The position numbers were made by a program, and so were the translations under genes. Under the pieces are notes generated by a model that was given only the letters and a program-made list of their open reading frames with translations, was not told the origin of the DNA and ran no database searches. Positions 20,388 through 30,221 of a stretch of 64,000 nucleotides of DNA are shown here, piece by piece; positions within the stretch are counted from its first letter, which is position 1; every line of letters begins with the position of its first letter. Location: contig JAIEPF010000016.1 in assembly GCA_019749945.1 (NCBI GenBank), forward strand, positions 131,352 through 195,351. The letters are read 5' to 3'. The DNA comes from Burkholderiales bacterium. GTDB lineage: Bacteria; Pseudomonadota; Gammaproteobacteria; Burkholderiales; SG8-41.

Positions 20388-20400
20388 TAATTTATTGATT
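20388..20400 (-). promoter_or_regulatory. IHF-consensus-like site upstream of rubrerythrin
   Basis: On the minus strand the sequence is AATCAATAAATTA, a full match to WATCAANNNNTTR, in an AT-rich patch just before the ribosome binding site. Three more full matches were noticed at 26453, 37753 and 40689. Confidence 0.3.
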
Positions 20401-20414
20401 TTAAAGGAGTTTTT

Positions 20415-20834
20415 ATGCAACTCAAGAACTCGAAAACCCACGGCAATTTGAAAGCGGCATTTGCCGGCGAATCCCAGGCCAATCGTCGCTACCTCTATTT
20501 CGCAGCCAAGGCCGACGTTGAAGGCCAGAACGATGTGGCCACGGTGTTCCGTTCCACCGCTGAAGGTGAAACCGGTCACGCTCACGGTCACCTCGAATAC
20601 ATGGAAGCCTGCGGCGATCCCGCAACCGATCTGCCGATCGGCCGCACCCGCGAAAACCTGAAGGCCGCGATTGCCGGCGAAACCCACGAGTACACCGACA
20701 TGTATCCGGGCATGGCCAAAACCGCGCGCGACGAAGGTTTCGGCGAAATCGCCGACTGGTTCGAGACGCTGGCGAAAGCCGAACGTTCGCACGCCAACCG
20801 TTTCCAGAAAGCCCTGGACGGTCTGGCTGACTGA
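20415..20834 (+). CDS. Rubrerythrin-family diiron protein without rubredoxin domain
   Basis: A 139-residue ferritin-like four-helix protein that in this family reduces hydrogen peroxide at a non-heme diiron site. Metal ligand motifs visible are GESQAN (helix 1), [10 protein letters not shown] (helix 2), [11 protein letters not shown] (helix 3) and [11 protein letters not shown] (helix 4). The C-terminal rubredoxin FeS4 domain of classic rubrerythrin is absent, so electrons must come from another protein; the Fe-S oxidoreductase encoded next is a reasonable donor. AAAGGAG 6 nt before the ATG is a strong ribosome binding site. A Fur-type palindrome lies upstream and a terminator downstream. Confidence 0.92.
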   Translation: MQLKNSKTHGNLKAAFAGESQANRRYLYFAAKADVEGQNDVATVFRSTAEGETGHAHGHLEYMEACGDPATDLPIGRTRENLKAAIAGETHEYTDMYPGMAKTARDEGFGEIADWFETLAKAERSHANRFQKALDGLAD

Positions 20835-20855
20835 TCAGGCCTGTTGTTCGTGATG

Positions 20856-20887
20856 GAAAGAGGCGCGTCTGCGCCTCTTTCTTTTCT
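20856..20887 (+). terminator. Intrinsic terminator after rubrerythrin
   Basis: GAAAGAGGCGC at 20856-20866 and GCGCCTCTTTC at 20871-20881 form an 11-bp perfect stem with a 4-nt loop, followed by TTTTCT. It probably lets rubrerythrin be expressed above the genes downstream. Confidence 0.85.
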
Positions 20888-20987
20888 GCCGCTGTAAATA
20901 TTGAAAGTTCCATAAACAATGACAAAACATGCACCCGCACAAGCTGTCATGTTTTTTGGAAAATATTAATAAACGGTACTGCACACC

Positions 20988-22340
<1,353 letters not shown>

Positions 22341-22348
22341 TCACTGCC

Positions 22349-22933
22349 ATGCCGCACATTAGCCAAGACTCCCTGATGTCTCTTGAAAACTACGCCAAGG
22401 CGCGCCCGGAGTTCCGTGCCAGGGTGATTGCGCACAAAAAGGATCGCGCAATCCAGCTCGGTGCAAACGTGACGCTGATTTTCGAGGACGAGCTGACCAT
22501 CCGTTACCAGGTGCAGGAAATGCTGCGCGCCGAAAAGATTTTCGAGCAGGCCGGCATTATCGACGAGCTGGAGGCCTACAACCCGCTGATTCCGGACGGC
22601 AGCAACTGGAAGGCGACAATGATGATCGAGTATCCCGACGAGAACGAACGCCGCAGCAAGCTCGCCCAGCTGATCGGGATCGAGGATCGTGTCTGGGTGC
22701 AGGTCGAGGGCTGTGAGCGCGTACATGCGATTGCGGACGAGGATCTGGAACGCGACAACGGCCAGAAAACCTCGGCCGTGCATTTTCTCCGGTTCGAGCT
22801 CACCGCGCACATGATCGCCGCGTTGCGCGGCGGGGCGGCGCTGGGAATGGGGGTGGATCATCCGAACTATTCCGCGACCGTCGCACGGGTGGGGGACGCG
22901 ATGCGCGCGTCGCTCCTCGTCGATCTCGCCTGA
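22349..22933 (+). CDS. DUF3501 family protein
   Basis: A 194-residue soluble protein starting MPHISQDSLMSLENYAKARP, with IAHKKDRAIQLGANVTLIFE and DELTIRYQVQEMLRAEKIFE, the conserved core of DUF3501. Function unknown. The family recurs next to rubrerythrin and the Fe-S oxidoreductase, and here follows the latter by 8 bp, so the two are translationally linked. An in-frame TTG at 22337 could add four residues. Confidence 0.85.
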   Translation: MPHISQDSLMSLENYAKARPEFRARVIAHKKDRAIQLGANVTLIFEDELTIRYQVQEMLRAEKIFEQAGIIDELEAYNPLIPDGSNWKATMMIEYPDENERRSKLAQLIGIEDRVWVQVEGCERVHAIADEDLERDNGQKTSAVHFLRFELTAHMIAALRGGAALGMGVDHPNYSATVARVGDAMRASLLVDLA

Positions 22934-22986
22934 TCCTGATCTGTTATGGCTCCCACGCCGGTGCTGCAGGCAGTACAATCGACGGC

Positions 22987-23511
22987 GTGCAAACCTTCCG
23001 CTTCAAACTCGCGTGCTGGGCCGTCCTCGGCTGGCTGGCCGCCGCTCCGGCGCTGGCCCAGTGGGATGGCTGGGATTACAAGTTCGACCGCGAAATCACG
23101 CCGTGGGCCGAACTGCAGCAGCAGCTTCCCGCGTACCCCTTGGACGAAAACCTGATACCGCTGGATGTCGGCGCCGCAACGGCCCACCGTTTTTTTGTTG
23201 ATGGCAAGTCAGTGTCGGCCGGCGCCGACGGTGTGGTGCGTTATACGCTGGTGATCAAGGCTGCCGGTGGCGCCAGCAATGTGTCGTTCGAGGGCATCCG
23301 CTGCGAATCCCGGGAGCAGAAATACTATGCCATCGGCCGCAGCGACCGGACCTGGGCGCGCGCGCGCAATCCGCAATGGCGTTATATTGAATTCCAGCAC
23401 GTCAACGCGCATCACATCACCCTTTATGGCGAATACCTGTGCCGCGGAAAAATCATGGTGGAATCGGCCGAGGAGATTGTTCGGGCCCTGCGCCGCGGTC
23501 GCGTCGGCTAG
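22987..23511 (+). CDS. CNP1-like family exported protein
   Basis: A 174-residue protein with a signal peptide ([19 protein letters not shown]) and the CNP1-like pattern: [60 protein letters not shown] and a C-terminal [17 protein letters not shown]1 was named from a neisserial cryptic protein; its role is unknown. Starts with GTG and overlaps the proB stop by 4 bp at convergent ends. Confidence 0.85.
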   Translation: MQTFRFKLACWAVLGWLAAAPALAQWDGWDYKFDREITPWAELQQQLPAYPLDENLIPLDVGAATAHRFFVDGKSVSAGADGVVRYTLVIKAAGGASNVSFEGIRCESREQKYYAIGRSDRTWARARNPQWRYIEFQHVNAHHITLYGEYLCRGKIMVESAEEIVRALRRGRVG

Positions 23512-24644
23512 ATCAGCACCAGATTGTCGCGGTGTATCAGTTCCGGTTCATCGACGTAGCCCAGTCTGGCCTCGATCTGGCCGGACGGCGTGCGCAGGAT
23601 GCGGCAGGTGTCGGCACGGCTGTAGTTGATCAGCCCGCGGGCGATTTCCCGGCCTGATTCATCGAGGCAGCTCACCACCTCGCCGCGCTCGAATTCTCCC
23701 GCTGCGTCGCAGACGCCCACCGGCAGCAGGCTTTTGCCGTCGACCACCAGCGCTTTTACCGCACCCGCATCCAGCGTCAACCGGCCGCGCACCTGCAGGT
23801 GATCGGCCAGCCATTGTTTGCGCGCCGCAATCGTCGCCTGCTGTGCGAGCAGCTGGGTGCCCAGGCGTTCACCCGCAGCGAGCCGCAGCAATACGTCGGG
23901 TTCGCGCCCCCAGGCGATGACGGTGTCCGCGCCGCTGCGGGCCGCACGTTTTGCGGCGAGGATTTTGGTCAGCATGCCACCGCGCGCGATGGCGCTGCCG
24001 GTGGCACCGGCAATGGTTTCAAGATACGGATCACCGGCTACGCCGTCGGCGATGGGTTTGGCATCGGGATGTTTGCGCGGATCGGCGCTGTAGAGACCTT
24101 TCTGGTCCGTCAAAATCACCAGCGCGTCGGCTTCGATCAGATTGGCAACCAGTGCGGCCAGGGTGTCGTTGTCACCGAAGCGGATTTCATCGATGGCCAC
24201 CGTGTCGTTTTCGTTGATGACCGGAATCACGCCAAGATCAAGCAGCGTGCGCAACGTCGAGCGCGCATTGAGGTAACGCTTGCGGTCGGCGAGGTCCTCG
24301 TGGGTGAGCAGGATCTGCGATGTCAGCAGGCCGTGGCTGCGAAAACAGGACTCATAGACCTGCACCATGCCCATCTGCCCTACGGCTGCAGCCGCCTGCA
24401 GTTCATGCAGCGCATGCGGCCTCTGTGCCCAGCCCAGGCGCTGCATGCCCTCGGCAATCGCGCCGCTGGAGACCAGCACGATCTGCCGCCCGTCATTGTG
24501 CAGGCGCGCGATCTGTTCGGCCCAGCCGGTCAGCGCGCCATGATCCAGGCCCTGTCCGGCATTGGTCACCAGCCCGCTGCCGACCTTGACCACCAGCCGC
24601 CGGGCTTTTTTGATGACGGATTCCATGGTCTGAGGCGCGCTCAT
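23508..24644 (-). CDS. proB: Glutamate 5-kinase
   Basis: First step of proline synthesis: phosphorylates glutamate to gamma-glutamyl phosphate. From the ATG at 24644 ([20 protein letters not shown]) the 378-residue protein has an amino acid kinase domain ([61 protein letters not shown]) and a C-terminal PUA domain. The ATG overlaps the obgE stop (ATGA), so I reject the longer frame up to 24740, which would lie inside obgE. Confidence 0.95.
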   Translation of the reverse strand: MSAPQTMESVIKKARRLVVKVGSGLVTNAGQGLDHGALTGWAEQIARLHNDGRQIVLVSSGAIAEGMQRLGWAQRPHALHELQAAAAVGQMGMVQVYESCFRSHGLLTSQILLTHEDLADRKRYLNARSTLRTLLDLGVIPVINENDTVAIDEIRFGDNDTLAALVANLIEADALVILTDQKGLYSADPRKHPDAKPIADGVAGDPYLETIAGATGSAIARGGMLTKILAAKRAARSGADTVIAWGREPDVLLRLAAGERLGTQLLAQQATIAARKQWLADHLQVRGRLTLDAGAVKALVVDGKSLLPVGVCDAAGEFERGEVVSCLDESGREIARGLINYSRADTCRILRTPSGQIEARLGYVDEPELIHRDNLVLI

Positions 24645-25702
24645 GCGGCGTCGGCTGCCGCGGTTTTGCGGTGCGTCGTCGTTTTGTGCGCGGCGGTGGC
24701 CTCGACATGTTCCATCACGGCAAAGGTCATCGCCCGGCATCCCTCCCCTGTCAGCGCGGAAATATTAAAGCTTTTGCGTTTGACACCCAACTGTTTCAGC
24801 AGGGATCGCACCAGTTTTTCGCGCTCGGCTTCGGGCACCAGGTCGAGCTTGTTGAACACCAGCCAGCGCGGCTTGCGGTACAGGGCTTCGTCATATTTGC
24901 GCAGTTCCCGCACCAGGGCCTTGGCGTCACGCACCACATCCGCAGCAGGGTCGGGCGGCATCACATCGATGATGTGCAGCAGCAGGCGAGTGCGCGCGAG
25001 GTGGCGCAGGAACTGGTGGCCCAGTCCCGCGCCCTCGGCGGCGCCTTCGATCAGCCCCGGGATGTCGGCAACGACAAAACTGCGGTTGTCGTCGACGCGC
25101 ACCACGCCGAGGTTGGGCTGCAGGGTGGTGAACGGATAATCGGCCACCTTGGGCCGTGCCGCGGAGATCGCGCGGATCAGCGTCGATTTGCCCGCATTGG
25201 GCAGGCCGAGCAGGCCGACGTCGGCGAGCACCTTCAGTTCGAGCTTGAGGTAACGCGAAACCCCGGGGCCGCCGACGGTGAACTGCCGCGGCGCGCGGTT
25301 GGTGCTGGATTTGAAGTGCAGGTTGCCGAGCCCGCCGCTGCCGCCCTGGGCCAGCGTGACCTGCTCGCCGTCCTGCGCCAGGTCAAACAGGATCTCGCCG
25401 GTCTCGGCATCGCTGATCACGGTGCCCACGGGCATGCGCAGCACGATGTCCGCCGCGGCGCGGCCGAAGCAGTCCGAGCCCATGCCCTTCTGGCCGTTTT
25501 TCGCGCGGTGGATGCGGGCGTAGCGATAGTCGATCAGGGTATTGATGTTGCGGTCGGCCACGGCAAAAATGCTGCCGCCGCGACCGCCGTCACCGCCGTC
25601 GGGGCCGCCGCGCGGCACGAATTTTTCGCGCCGGAAACTGGCAACACCGTCGCCGCCCTTGCCGGCATGCACTTCGATTCGCGCTTCATCGATGAATTTC
25701 AT
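24641..25702 (-). CDS. obgE: Obg/CgtA GTPase
   Basis: Essential GTPase involved in 50S ribosome assembly and stress response. The ATG at 25702 ([20 protein letters not shown]), preceded by GGGGGAT, gives 353 residues: a Gly-rich Obg fold ([13 protein letters not shown]), then a G domain with G1 [16 protein letters not shown]3 [12 protein letters not shown] and G4 NKLD. The C-terminal extension is short and basic ([17 protein letters not shown]). It follows rplU-rpmA, the conserved order, but a terminator separates it from rpmA. Confidence 0.96.
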   Translation of the reverse strand: MKFIDEARIEVHAGKGGDGVASFRREKFVPRGGPDGGDGGRGGSIFAVADRNINTLIDYRYARIHRAKNGQKGMGSDCFGRAAADIVLRMPVGTVISDAETGEILFDLAQDGEQVTLAQGGSGGLGNLHFKSSTNRAPRQFTVGGPGVSRYLKLELKVLADVGLLGLPNAGKSTLIRAISAARPKVADYPFTTLQPNLGVVRVDDNRSFVVADIPGLIEGAAEGAGLGHQFLRHLARTRLLLHIIDVMPPDPAADVVRDAKALVRELRKYDEALYRKPRWLVFNKLDLVPEAEREKLVRSLLKQLGVKRKSFNISALTGEGCRAMTFAVMEHVEATAAHKTTTHRKTAAADAA

Positions 25703-25717
25703 GGGATCCCCCAAATA

Positions 25718-25747
25718 AAAAGGCCCTGTCGTTCAACAGGGCCTTTT
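25718..25747 (-). terminator. Intrinsic terminator between rpmA and obgE
   Basis: On the minus strand AAAAGGCCCTGT and ACAGGGCCTTTT form a 12-bp perfect stem with a 6-nt loop, followed by a T-rich TTATTT. It follows rpmA and may set ribosomal protein expression above that of obgE and proB. Confidence 0.85.
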
Positions 25748-25766
25748 CAGCACTACAAACTAATGA

Positions 25767-26024
25767 TCAGGCAGGAACGACGCTCACGGTCTGGCGCTGT
25801 TGCGGGCCTTTGTGCGCGAACTGCACGCGGCCGTCAACTTTGGCGAACAGCGTGTGGTCACGGCCGATGCCGACGTTTTCGCCGGGATGCATGCGCGTGC
25901 CGCGCTGGCGCACGATGATGCTGCCGGCGGGGATCAGCTCGCCGCCGAAACATTTGACGCCGAGGCGTTTGGCCTGCGAATCACGGCCGTTACGGGAACT
26001 GCCGCCTGCTTTTTTATGTGCCAT
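25767..26024 (-). CDS. rpmA: 50S ribosomal protein L27
   Basis: Ribosomal protein at the peptidyl transferase centre. The 85-residue product starts [20 protein letters not shown], then [40 protein letters not shown]. Length and sequence are typical; it lies 12 bp after rplU. Confidence 0.97.
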   Translation of the reverse strand: MAHKKAGGSSRNGRDSQAKRLGVKCFGGELIPAGSIIVRQRGTRMHPGENVGIGRDHTLFAKVDGRVQFAHKGPQQRQTVSVVPA

Positions 26025-26036
26025 GGTGTGTGCTCC

Positions 26037-26348
26037 TTAGCCCGCGATGCCGGTGATTTCGAGCTCGGTGAAATTCTGCCGGTGACCCTGGGTTTTGCGG
26101 TAGTGCTTGCGCCGGCGCATTTTGAAAATGCGGATCTTGTCGCCGCGGCCCTGGGACAGCACCTTGGCCTTGACCGCGGCGCCCGACAGCAGCGGGGTGC
26201 CGAGTTTGACGCTGCCGTCTTCGGCAATCATCAGGACCTGGTCGAGGGTCACTTCCGACCCGACTTCGGCCGTCAGCTGCTCGACCTTGATTTTGGTGCC
26301 AGCGCTCACGCGATACTGTTTGCCGCCGGTCTTGACTACCGCATACAT
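26037..26348 (-). CDS. rplU: 50S ribosomal protein L21
   Basis: Large-subunit protein binding 23S rRNA. The ATG at 26348 ([20 protein letters not shown]) gives 103 residues with the family C terminus [20 protein letters not shown]; a longer frame to 26435 crosses the promoter and is rejected. First gene of rplU-rpmA. Confidence 0.97.
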   Translation of the reverse strand: MYAVVKTGGKQYRVSAGTKIKVEQLTAEVGSEVTLDQVLMIAEDGSVKLGTPLLSGAAVKAKVLSQGRGDKIRIFKMRRRKHYRKTQGHRQNFTELEITGIAG

Positions 26349-26384
26349 GGAAAACCTCTCAGCTCGAACCACGGAAAGCCCGCG

Positions 26385-26413
26385 ATTATACAAGCCGACC
26401 GGAGAGGAGTCAA
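26385..26413 (-). promoter_or_regulatory. rplU-rpmA promoter
   Basis: On the minus strand TTGACT (26413-26408) and a perfect TATAAT (26390-26385) are separated by 17 bp, about 37 bp before the rplU ATG. This is the best sigma-70 promoter match seen in the window. Confidence 0.8.
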
Positions 26414-26452
26414 AACTTCCGCGCCATTGCGCCATGGTAAATAGTCGATAAA

Positions 26453-26465
26453 AATCAATGAATTA
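26453..26465 (+). promoter_or_regulatory. IHF-consensus-like site between rplU and ispB
   Basis: AATCAATGAATTA matches WATCAANNNNTTR and lies in the divergent intergenic region, about 40 bp upstream of the rplU -35. Confidence 0.3.
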
Positions 26466-26549
26466 CGGCAAACCACTGCTTGGTATCGGCAGCCGGTGGC
26501 ATGTCTGGGGTTCTGCGATATTGTTATCATCGCGGTTTTTGCCCGTCCC

Positions 26550-27518
26550 GTGTTTCTCGACAACCTCAACCAACTGCTCGCCGCCGACATGCAATCCGTG
26601 GATCAGGTGATCCGCGAGCGCCTGCATTCGGAGGTGGTGCTGATCCGCCAGGTCGCCGAGTACATCATCGGCGGCGGCGGCAAACGGCTGCGTCCGGCGC
26701 TGGTGCTGCTGTCCGCGGGTGCGCTGGGTTACCGGGGTAACGCCCACCATACGCTGGCCGCTGTCGTGGAGTTCATCCATACCGCGACATTGCTGCATGA
26801 TGACGTCGTCGACGAATCAGCGCTGCGCCGCGGCCGGCCGACCGCCAACACCCTGTTCGGCAATGCGGCGTCGGTGCTGGTCGGCGATTTCGTCTATTCC
26901 CGTGCATTTCAGATGATGGTGAACGTCGGTGACATGCGCGTGCTGCGGGTGCTCGCGGATGCCACCAACGTCATCGCCGAGGGCGAGGTGCTGCAATTGA
27001 TGAATTGCCGCAACGCCGACATCGACGAAAACAGCTATCTGCAGGTCATCCGTTACAAAACCGCCAAGCTGTTCGAGGCGGCCGGCCGGCTGGGCGCATT
27101 GCTGGCCGGGGCGCCGCCGGACATGGAGGAGGCGATGGCCGCCTACGGCAGCCACCTCGGCACGGCATTCCAGCTGATCGACGATGTGCTGGATTATTCG
27201 GGAGAGTCCGGCGTGATTGGCAAAAATGTCGGTGATGACCTTGCCGAAGGCAAACCCACGCTGCCGCTGATTCGCGTCATCCGGCACGGCAGTCCCGAAG
27301 AAGCCGCGCTGGTGCGCGGTGCGCTGGCCACCGGCGGTCTGGACGATCTGGATCGCGTACTGGCTGCGATCCGCCGTTCGGGAGCGCTGGATTACACGCG
27401 CCGCCAGGCCGAAGCGGAGGCGCGTGCGGCTGGCGCGGCGCTGGATTCGATTCCGTCCTCGCAGTACCGGGATTTTTTGTTACAATTGGCGCAGTTCGCG
27501 GTGACGCGGACGCATTGA
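26550..27518 (+). CDS. ispB: Octaprenyl (polyprenyl) diphosphate synthase
   Basis: Makes the long isoprenoid side chain of ubiquinone by adding isopentenyl diphosphate units. From the GTG at 26550 the product is 322 residues, as in E. coli IspB (323), with GGGGKRLRPALVLLS, the first Asp-rich motif HTATLLHDDVVDESALRRG, GEVLQLMN, the second Asp-rich motif AFQLIDDVLDYSG and GKNVGDDLAEGKPTLPL. Divergent from rplU. An in-frame ORF continues upstream to 26496 but that part has no family match. Confidence 0.93.
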   Translation: MFLDNLNQLLAADMQSVDQVIRERLHSEVVLIRQVAEYIIGGGGKRLRPALVLLSAGALGYRGNAHHTLAAVVEFIHTATLLHDDVVDESALRRGRPTANTLFGNAASVLVGDFVYSRAFQMMVNVGDMRVLRVLADATNVIAEGEVLQLMNCRNADIDENSYLQVIRYKTAKLFEAAGRLGALLAGAPPDMEEAMAAYGSHLGTAFQLIDDVLDYSGESGVIGKNVGDDLAEGKPTLPLIRVIRHGSPEEAALVRGALATGGLDDLDRVLAAIRRSGALDYTRRQAEAEARAAGAALDSIPSSQYRDFLLQLAQFAVTRTH

Positions 27519-27520
27519 CC

Positions 27521-27551
27521 GAAGGGCACGCGCAACGTGCCCTTCTTGTTT
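27521..27551 (+). terminator. Intrinsic terminator after ispB
   Basis: GAAGGGCACG at 27521-27530 and CGTGCCCTTC at 27536-27545 form a 10-bp perfect stem with a 5-nt loop, followed by TTGTTT. Confidence 0.85.
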
Positions 27552-27590
27552 GTGAGCAGTGTACGAAAAGCTTGTTGCATTGGTGTCATT

Positions 27591-27668
<78 letters not shown>

Positions 27669-27737
27669 GTTTTTGGATGCCGACCGGACCGTTCAGGACC
27701 GGGTCGGCACGGTTTTCCCGATTGCGGAGTATCAGCG

Positions 27738-28271
27738 ATGGCCCGCGTAGCCTATGGCGACGAGAACAGCAGTCCGGCCGTGCGGGCGCTGGCGGATCAG
27801 ATCCGCAAGGAGCGCGACGGGCGCATGCTCAACCTGTACAGCATGCTGCTCAATGCGCCGCCGGTGGCCGAAGGCTGGCTCGCGCTGTTTACCGCGATCC
27901 GTCAGCAATGCACCTTGCGCGGCGATTACCGCGAACTGGTCATCCTGCGCGTGGCACTGCTGAACGGCGCGTCCTACGAATATCAGGTGCACGTGCCGTT
28001 TGCGCTGCGCGAGGGCGTCACCCAGGCGCAGCTCGACACGCTGGACCGCTGGCAGGATTCCGATGTTCTGACTCCGGCACAGCGGGCGGTGCTCGCCTAT
28101 ACCGATTCCATGACGAGGGATATCCATGTGCCCGATGCGGTATTCGAGGCTTTGCGCGGGCATTTCAACCAGCGCGAAATCGTCGAGCTGACGGCGACCA
28201 TCGGGGGCTACAATCTGGTGTCGCGTTTCCTGGAGGCACTGGCCGTGGATCCGGAGTCGGCGCACGCCTGA
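27738..28271 (+). CDS. Carboxymuconolactone decarboxylase (CMD/AhpD-like) family protein
   Basis: A 177-residue all-helical protein with the CMD core: LRGDYRELVILRVALLNGAS, YEYQVHVPFALREGVTQAQL, LTPAQRAVLAYTDSMTRDIH, ELTATIGGYNLVSRFLEAL. The CxxC pair of AhpD peroxidases is absent (YEYQVH instead), so thiol peroxidase activity is unlikely; substrate unknown. A longer frame reaches back through the tRNA and is rejected in favour of the ATG at 27738. Confidence 0.85.
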   Translation: MARVAYGDENSSPAVRALADQIRKERDGRMLNLYSMLLNAPPVAEGWLALFTAIRQQCTLRGDYRELVILRVALLNGASYEYQVHVPFALREGVTQAQLDTLDRWQDSDVLTPAQRAVLAYTDSMTRDIHVPDAVFEALRGHFNQREIVELTATIGGYNLVSRFLEALAVDPESAHA

Positions 28272-28337
28272 CCTGCGCCCGGCGCAGCGGCTTGTTCCGC
28301 ATCGCCCGTACCGGTTTTTCCGGCAGTTGAAGCATCA

Positions 28338-28568
28338 ATGGCCAAGATTCTGCTTATCGCGCTCGCTTTCGCGGCGGTGTTCTGGCTGCTGCGCAAGCAT
28401 CGCCGGCGCGCCGACCACGATGCACAGCGACCCCCGGATCCGCAGGCCGAAGACATGGTGGATTGCGCGCATTGCGGCGTACACCTGCCGCGCGGCGAGG
28501 GCATATTGTCCGCAGCGCGCTACTTCTGCTCCGTGGAACATGAGCGGGAATTTCGTGCAAAACACTGA
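28338..28568 (+). CDS. PP0621 family small membrane/zinc-ribbon-like protein
   Basis: A 76-residue protein with one N-terminal helix (MAKILLIALAFAAVFWLLRK), a basic linker and a Cys/His cluster (DMVDCAHCGVHLPRGEG then RYFCSVEHEREF) that fits the PP0621 family, probably a small metal-binding unit on the cytoplasmic face. Its place directly before pilS is conserved in betaproteobacteria. Function unknown. Confidence 0.85.
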   Translation: MAKILLIALAFAAVFWLLRKHRRRADHDAQRPPDPQAEDMVDCAHCGVHLPRGEGILSAARYFCSVEHEREFRAKH

Positions 28569-28577
28569 GCGCGCCGG

Positions 28578-30188
28578 ATGATCCCCGCCGAACAATCCAT
28601 GCAGCCGGAGTTTCGTGATGCCGAGGGTGTCAGCAGGACGCCGGACACCTTCTGGCGCTCATTGCAGTTGTTCAACGGTTATCGTACGGCAGCTGCATTG
28701 CTGCTGCTGCTGGCCGGCGGTTTCTGGGGCGGCACCCTGCAGTTCGGTTCGCGGGACATGCGGCTGTTCCTGATCGGCGCCGCCAGTTACGCCGTATTTG
28801 CGCTGGCGATGTTCGTGGTGATCCGCACGCGCGAGCGGTTTACCTGGCAACTGGCGATCCAGGTCGGCGGCGACATCGGGTTTGTCGTGCTGCTGATGTA
28901 TGCCAGCGGCGGGCTGTCGAGCGGGCTGGGGCTGCTGTTGCTGACCTCGCTGGCGGCGGCGGGGCTGGTCAGCCGCGGCCAGCTGACGCTGTTTTTTGCC
29001 TCGATCGCGACCATCGCGGTGCTGCTCGAGCATACCTACGAGGTGCTGCGCTTCTCCGAGAGCGGCGCGCAGTATGCCCAGGCCGGTCTGTTGTCCATCG
29101 CCTATTTCGCGACAGCCTGGCTGGCGCACGCGCTTGCGACGCGCTCGCTGGCGAGCGAACGGCTGGCGGCGCAGCGGGAAATTGATCTGGCCAACATGGC
29201 GCAGGTCAACCAGCTGGTGATCCAGGACATGGAGCACGGCGTGATCGTTGTCGATGGCGAAGGCATCGTGCGCCAGGTCAACACCGCGGCCGAGCGCATG
29301 ATCGGTGGCCTGCGCGGCGGCGGCGTGGTGGCGCTGAAGGATCGCGCACCGACGCTGCATGGCCGTGTCGAAACCTGGTTGCGCGATCAGCAGGGACGCG
29401 ACACGCCCGACGCGTTCGAGCTCGGCCCGCATCTGCGCGCAAGGCTGGTGCCGGTCGCGGCGCGGCGCGGCGCCGGCGCGGTTATTTTTCTTGAAGACCT
29501 GGCGCGCATCCAGGCCGAGGCGCGGCAACTGAAACTGGCCGCGCTCGGGCGGCTGACCGCGAACATTGCCCACGAGATCCGCAATCCGCTGGGCGCGATC
29601 AGCCATGCCGCGGAATTGCTGCAGGAAGAGCCCGAGGTTTCACCGGGGGCGCAACGGCTGACCACCATCATCCGCGACAATACCCGCCGGCTCGACCGCA
29701 TGATCAACGATGTGCAGACGCTGAACCGCGGGGAGCGCGCCGCGCGGGAGCGTTTTCACCTGGCGACTTACCTGCGCGCTTTCATCGAGCAGTTTGTGGC
29801 CACGGAAAAACTGGCGCCGAACGTGATCGAGCTGAATCTGGAATCGGACCCCCACATCATGTTCGACCGCGATCACCTGAACCAGGTGCTGTGGAACCTG
29901 TGCCGGAACGCGCTGCGTCATTCCCGGCGCGAACCCGGCAGCATCAGTCTTGTGGTGGTGCGGGCCAGTCGCGGCAATGCGGTAAGATTGGATGTGGTTG
30001 ATGACGGCCCCGGACTGCCGCCGGAGTCGCGCGGCAAATTGTTTGAGCCGTTTTTCACGACATCGCCGGGCGGTACCGGACTGGGCCTTTATCTGGCACG
30101 CGAAATCTGTGAAGCGAACGGCGCCATGCTCGAATACGTGGATTCAGCCAGAGGCGCGCGGTTTTCGGTAACCTGCGCTGCCGGGTAA
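28578..30188 (+). CDS. pilS: PilS-type sensor histidine kinase
   Basis: Membrane sensor kinase partnered with PilR, which controls type IV pilin transcription in Pseudomonas. The 536-residue protein has six predicted transmembrane helices (residues about 36-185), a PAS-like segment (LVIQDMEHGVIVVDGEGIV), a HisKA domain with the phospho-acceptor His332 in IAHEIRNPLGAISHAAELLQ, and an ATPase domain with N, G1 (DVVDDGPGLPPE) and G2 (GGTGLGLYLA) boxes. Followed 33 bp later by pilR. No pilin gene is in the window, so its target here is inferred. Confidence 0.9.
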   Translation: MIPAEQSMQPEFRDAEGVSRTPDTFWRSLQLFNGYRTAAALLLLLAGGFWGGTLQFGSRDMRLFLIGAASYAVFALAMFVVIRTRERFTWQLAIQVGGDIGFVVLLMYASGGLSSGLGLLLLTSLAAAGLVSRGQLTLFFASIATIAVLLEHTYEVLRFSESGAQYAQAGLLSIAYFATAWLAHALATRSLASERLAAQREIDLANMAQVNQLVIQDMEHGVIVVDGEGIVRQVNTAAERMIGGLRGGGVVALKDRAPTLHGRVETWLRDQQGRDTPDAFELGPHLRARLVPVAARRGAGAVIFLEDLARIQAEARQLKLAALGRLTANIAHEIRNPLGAISHAAELLQEEPEVSPGAQRLTTIIRDNTRRLDRMINDVQTLNRGERAARERFHLATYLRAFIEQFVATEKLAPNVIELNLESDPHIMFDRDHLNQVLWNLCRNALRHSRREPGSISLVVVRASRGNAVRLDVVDDGPGLPPESRGKLFEPFFTTSPGGTGLGLYLAREICEANGAMLEYVDSARGARFSVTCAAG

Positions 30189-30221
30189 ACGGGCAGGGGC
30201 GCGGGGTCAAAGGGGGTAAAG

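Noticed and set aside
23799..25918. Two long plus-strand frames over proB and obgE
   Set aside because: Both are antisense to genes with complete motifs and show Arg/His/Ala-rich low-quality sequence.
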